This document shows, piece by piece, positions 4,602-6,672 of a DNA stretch of 6,672 nt. Every line of letters begins with the position of its first letter. Positions within the stretch are counted from its first letter, which is position 1. Source of the DNA: Rhodobacteraceae bacterium UBA1957 (GTDB taxonomy: Bacteria; Pseudomonadota; Alphaproteobacteria; Rhodobacterales; Rhodobacteraceae); the NCBI GenBank assembly GCA_002336405.1, contig DDEJ01000097.1, forward strand, positions 1-6,672, read 5' to 3'. Under the pieces are notes generated by a model. That model made no database searches. It saw only the letters and a list, made by a program, of their open reading frames with translations, and was not told the DNA's origin. The position numbers and the translations under genes are program-made.

Positions 4602-6667
4602 CATTTGCGCGAAATAACCAGATTGCCGAAATGATCAACACGCGCCGTGAGATCAGGCTCGATAAAAACTGTGGCATCTGGTTGTTCCAGCAGCGCTGGG
4701 CCCGGCACAATTTCCCCAACTGAAAGCGGCAAGCGTTCATAAACGCCAGTTTCATGAAACGCTCCGTCAAACCAAACCTGACGCGTCCCCCGACGCGCCT
4801 GCGCCAGACTAACACCCGCTGCTGGGGCCAAAAGTGTGAGATCGAATTTTGGCCGTTTGCCGAGTGCCGACACCCTCAAGTTCAAAACCCGGATGGGTAT
4901 GTTGTTAAGCAATCGGCCATAGACCGCAAGATAGCGGGTTTCAAACGCCGCCCTGACCGAGGCCTCAGTGACCCCCGTGGTGTCCCCCTTAAGATCGAGC
5001 GGGACTGCAACATCAACGGTATGAGTTTGGCCCTGATAGCTCATATCAAGCTCGAACTGCAGCGCGGTGCCGCCAAAGCTCACCCCGGCGGTCTGTAACA
5101 TTCCGAGACCCTGCTGTGCCAATTCCACCATGCGCTGGTCCAGATCATCGATATCCAATCTGCCCAACACACCATTGATGGTTTGCACAAAATCATGGCG
5201 CATATCGGCAATTGTACACCCCAGCGCGCTGTTGATACCAGGATAGCGCGGCACCAGAGCACTTTGAAGCCCCACTTCTTTCATCAATGCGCCCGTGTGC
5301 AGCGCACCGCCCCCCCCGAAGGGCATCGCAGAGAAGTTTTTAGGGTCATGCCCACGTTCAATCGATACCAACCGGATGGCCCCTGCCATTTTTGAATTCG
5401 CAACCCGGATAATCGCCTCGGCCGCAGCCATGACAGACAGGTCCAAAGGTGCTCCGACATGGGTCTCAATCGCCGCTTTGGCGCGATCGACATCCAGACG
5501 GTCAAGTTTGCCACCAATGGGTTTATCTGCATTGATGCGTCCCAGCACCACGTTGGCATCGGTGACGGTTGGGCGCGTATTGCCCTGCCCATAGCAGACT
5601 GGCCCCGGGTATGAGCCCGCAGATTCTGGCCCAATTCGCAACAATCCGCCGCGATCCACGCTGGCAATAGACCCGCCCCCCGCGCCGATTGTAGTCATTT
5701 CAATCATCGGGGTCCGGATTGTCATCCCAAAATCGATATTGGTTTGCGGGCTCAGCGCGCTTTCACCATCTGCCACCAATGAGACATCAAAACTGGTGCC
5801 GCCCATGTCACAGGTAATGACATTGGGAAACCCCGCCTCGGTAGCGATGTACGCACTGGCAATGACCCCCGCCGCCGGACCCGACAAAGCGGTTCGCACC
5901 GGCAGGCGCCGGGCGGTCTCTACCGTCATCACCCCCCCGTTGGATTGTACGATCAAGACCTCGCCCGAGAAGCCATCCTGCAACAGTGCCGTTTCCAACT
6001 TGTGCAGATAGCTGCCCACCAAGGGCTGAAGATAGGCGTTTAAAGTTGTAGTTGAGGTGCGCTCAAACTCGCGAATTTCAGGCAAGATGTTGCTGGAAGC
6101 CTCGGTGTGATCATTGGGCCAGACTTGTTTTACCGCGCGCAGAGCGCTCTGTTCGTTCGCGGCATTGGCATAGGCGTTGATAAATACAACACAGATCGCC
6201 TCAACTCCGAGGCCGAGTAGATAGAGCGCCGCCTGCCGGACCTCTTCAGGATCGACCACAGCGTGGATAGTGCCGTCTGCCAGCGTGCGTTCTGACACCT
6301 CAACCCGGCAATCGCGGGAAACAACAGGGTCGTACTCCCCCCACAATCCCCATGTTTGCGGCCGGTCACGTCGGCGCATTTCCAAGGTGTCGCGAAATCC
6401 GGTCGTTGTGATAATGCCGGTTTTGGCGCCTTTGCGCTCTAACAACGCGTTGGTGCCGACCGTCGTGCCATGCACCACTGTGGCAAGCTGGGCAAAATCG
6501 GCAACGTGAGACTTGATGCCGTCTATAAAGCCCTGAGACTGATCCTCTAAGGTTGAGGGCACTTTGGCCACGTGACACTGCCCAGAGGCCTCATTGAGGA
6601 AAAATACATCCGTGAAGGTTCCACCGACATCGACGCCAATAACGTAACGAGAGGAATGATCGGTCAT
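4601..6667 (-). CDS. hyuA: HyuA-type hydantoinase/5-oxoprolinase subunit
   Basis: This is an ATP-dependent ring-opening enzyme subunit of the hydantoinase A/oxoprolinase family, 688 residues, a normal length for a stand-alone HyuA. The N-terminal Hydant_A_N domain (about 8-185) opens with the phosphate-binding GVDVGGTFTDV (11-21) and HGTTVGTNALLERKGAKTG (66-84). The Hydantoinase_A domain (about 200-500) has LSGPAAGV (261-268), a second actin-like motif CDMGGTSFDVS (286-296), TTIGAGGGSIASVD (325-338), PTVTDANVVLGRI (366-378) and FGGGGALHTGAL (450-461). The C-terminal part (about 500-688) is the usual hydantoinase A-like tail. Family members open hydantoins, N-methylhydantoin or 5-oxoproline with ATP, or form the ATP-using subunit of acetone carboxylases. 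The HyuB partner is not downstream, so it may lie to the right of the window. The ATG at 6667 starts the conserved domain correctly; only five bases precede it, so its Shine-Dalgarno cannot be judged. Confidence 0.92.
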   Translation of the reverse strand: MTDHSSRYVIGVDVGGTFTDVFFLNEASGQCHVAKVPSTLEDQSQGFIDGIKSHVADFAQLATVVHGTTVGTNALLERKGAKTGIITTTGFRDTLEMRRRDRPQTWGLWGEYDPVVSRDCRVEVSERTLADGTIHAVVDPEEVRQAALYLLGLGVEAICVVFINAYANAANEQSALRAVKQVWPNDHTEASSNILPEIREFERTSTTTLNAYLQPLVGSYLHKLETALLQDGFSGEVLIVQSNGGVMTVETARRLPVRTALSGPAAGVIASAYIATEAGFPNVITCDMGGTSFDVSLVADGESALSPQTNIDFGMTIRTPMIEMTTIGAGGGSIASVDRGGLLRIGPESAGSYPGPVCYGQGNTRPTVTDANVVLGRINADKPIGGKLDRLDVDRAKAAIETHVGAPLDLSVMAAAEAIIRVANSKMAGAIRLVSIERGHDPKNFSAMPFGGGGALHTGALMKEVGLQSALVPRYPGINSALGCTIADMRHDFVQTINGVLGRLDIDDLDQRMVELAQQGLGMLQTAGVSFGGTALQFELDMSYQGQTHTVDVAVPLDLKGDTTGVTEASVRAAFETRYLAVYGRLLNNIPIRVLNLRVSALGKRPKFDLTLLAPAAGVSLAQARRGTRQVWFDGAFHETGVYERLPLSVGEIVPGPALLEQPDATVFIEPDLTARVDHFGNLVISRK

Positions 6668-6672
6668 GATTG

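Larger units (their letters stand above)
427..6667 (-). other. Six-gene minus-strand operon
   Basis: Six genes run the same way with junctions of 13 nt, 3 nt and then three ATGA overlaps, in the order HyuA, isochorismatase-fold protein, FAD dehydrogenase, 54-residue protein, LeuC-like and LeuD-like. No promoter-sized gap exists inside the cluster, so the promoter and any regulator must lie beyond position 6672. The first start codon also reads ATGA, and the five bases before it would allow an upstream gene to end in that TGA. No leucine-pathway partner (leuA, leuB) is in the window, and the enzyme mixture reads as catabolic. Confidence 0.85.

Noticed and set aside
4588..4815. N-terminal extension of the isochorismatase-fold frame to an ATG at 4815
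   Set aside because: It lies in another frame inside hyuA, has no family homology, and a GTG with a good Shine-Dalgarno sits exactly where homology begins.
1..6672. CRISPR arrays, tRNA or rRNA genes, toxin-antitoxin or defence genes
   Set aside because: I saw no regularly spaced repeats, no cloverleaf-like segments and no such protein families; nearly all sequence from 427 on is accounted for by the six genes.

Overview
The window looks like chromosomal or plasmid accessory DNA of an alphaproteobacterium. The likely group is Rhodobacterales-like, judged only from protein flavour and a GC of about 60% in the main genes; no marker gene fixes the taxon. It has two parts: decayed insertion-sequence debris on the plus strand (1 to about 413), and a tight minus-strand gene cluster filling 427-6667.

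The cluster, in transcription order (right to left), is: a HyuA-type hydantoinase/oxoprolinase (6667-4601); an isochorismatase-fold 'cysteine hydrolase' that starts at a GTG 13 nt later (4587-3982); a fumarate reductase-like FAD dehydrogenase 3 nt later (3978-2581); an unrecognised 54-residue small protein (2584-2420); an isopropylmalate dehydratase-type large subunit, LeuC-like (2423-1035); and its small subunit, LeuD-like (1038-427). The last four genes are joined by three consecutive 4-nt ATGA stop/start overlaps. They are therefore almost certainly one translationally coupled transcript, whose promoter lies to the right of the window.

No leuA or leuB is present. The company of a ring-opening ATP-dependent amidohydrolase, an amidase-fold protein and a C-C dehydrogenase suggests that LeuCD here is a paralogue in a catabolic route. 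My working model is: opening of a cyclic imide, lactam or hydantoin; handling of the half-amide; desaturation to a cis-unsaturated dicarboxylate; and hydration to a malate-type acid. This is inference from gene families only. One complication is that the isochorismatase-fold protein has glycine where the nucleophilic cysteine normally sits.

The left 413 bases hold the broken 3' end of an IS3-family transposase gene (catalytic Asp lost, a stop codon, an internal deletion). Immediately next to it is the 5' end of what looks like a different IS3-family element: a Shine-Dalgarno and 16 codons of an OrfA. This debris ends 13 nt from the leuD stop, and I see no terminator between them. No RNA genes, CRISPR arrays or intact mobile elements were seen.
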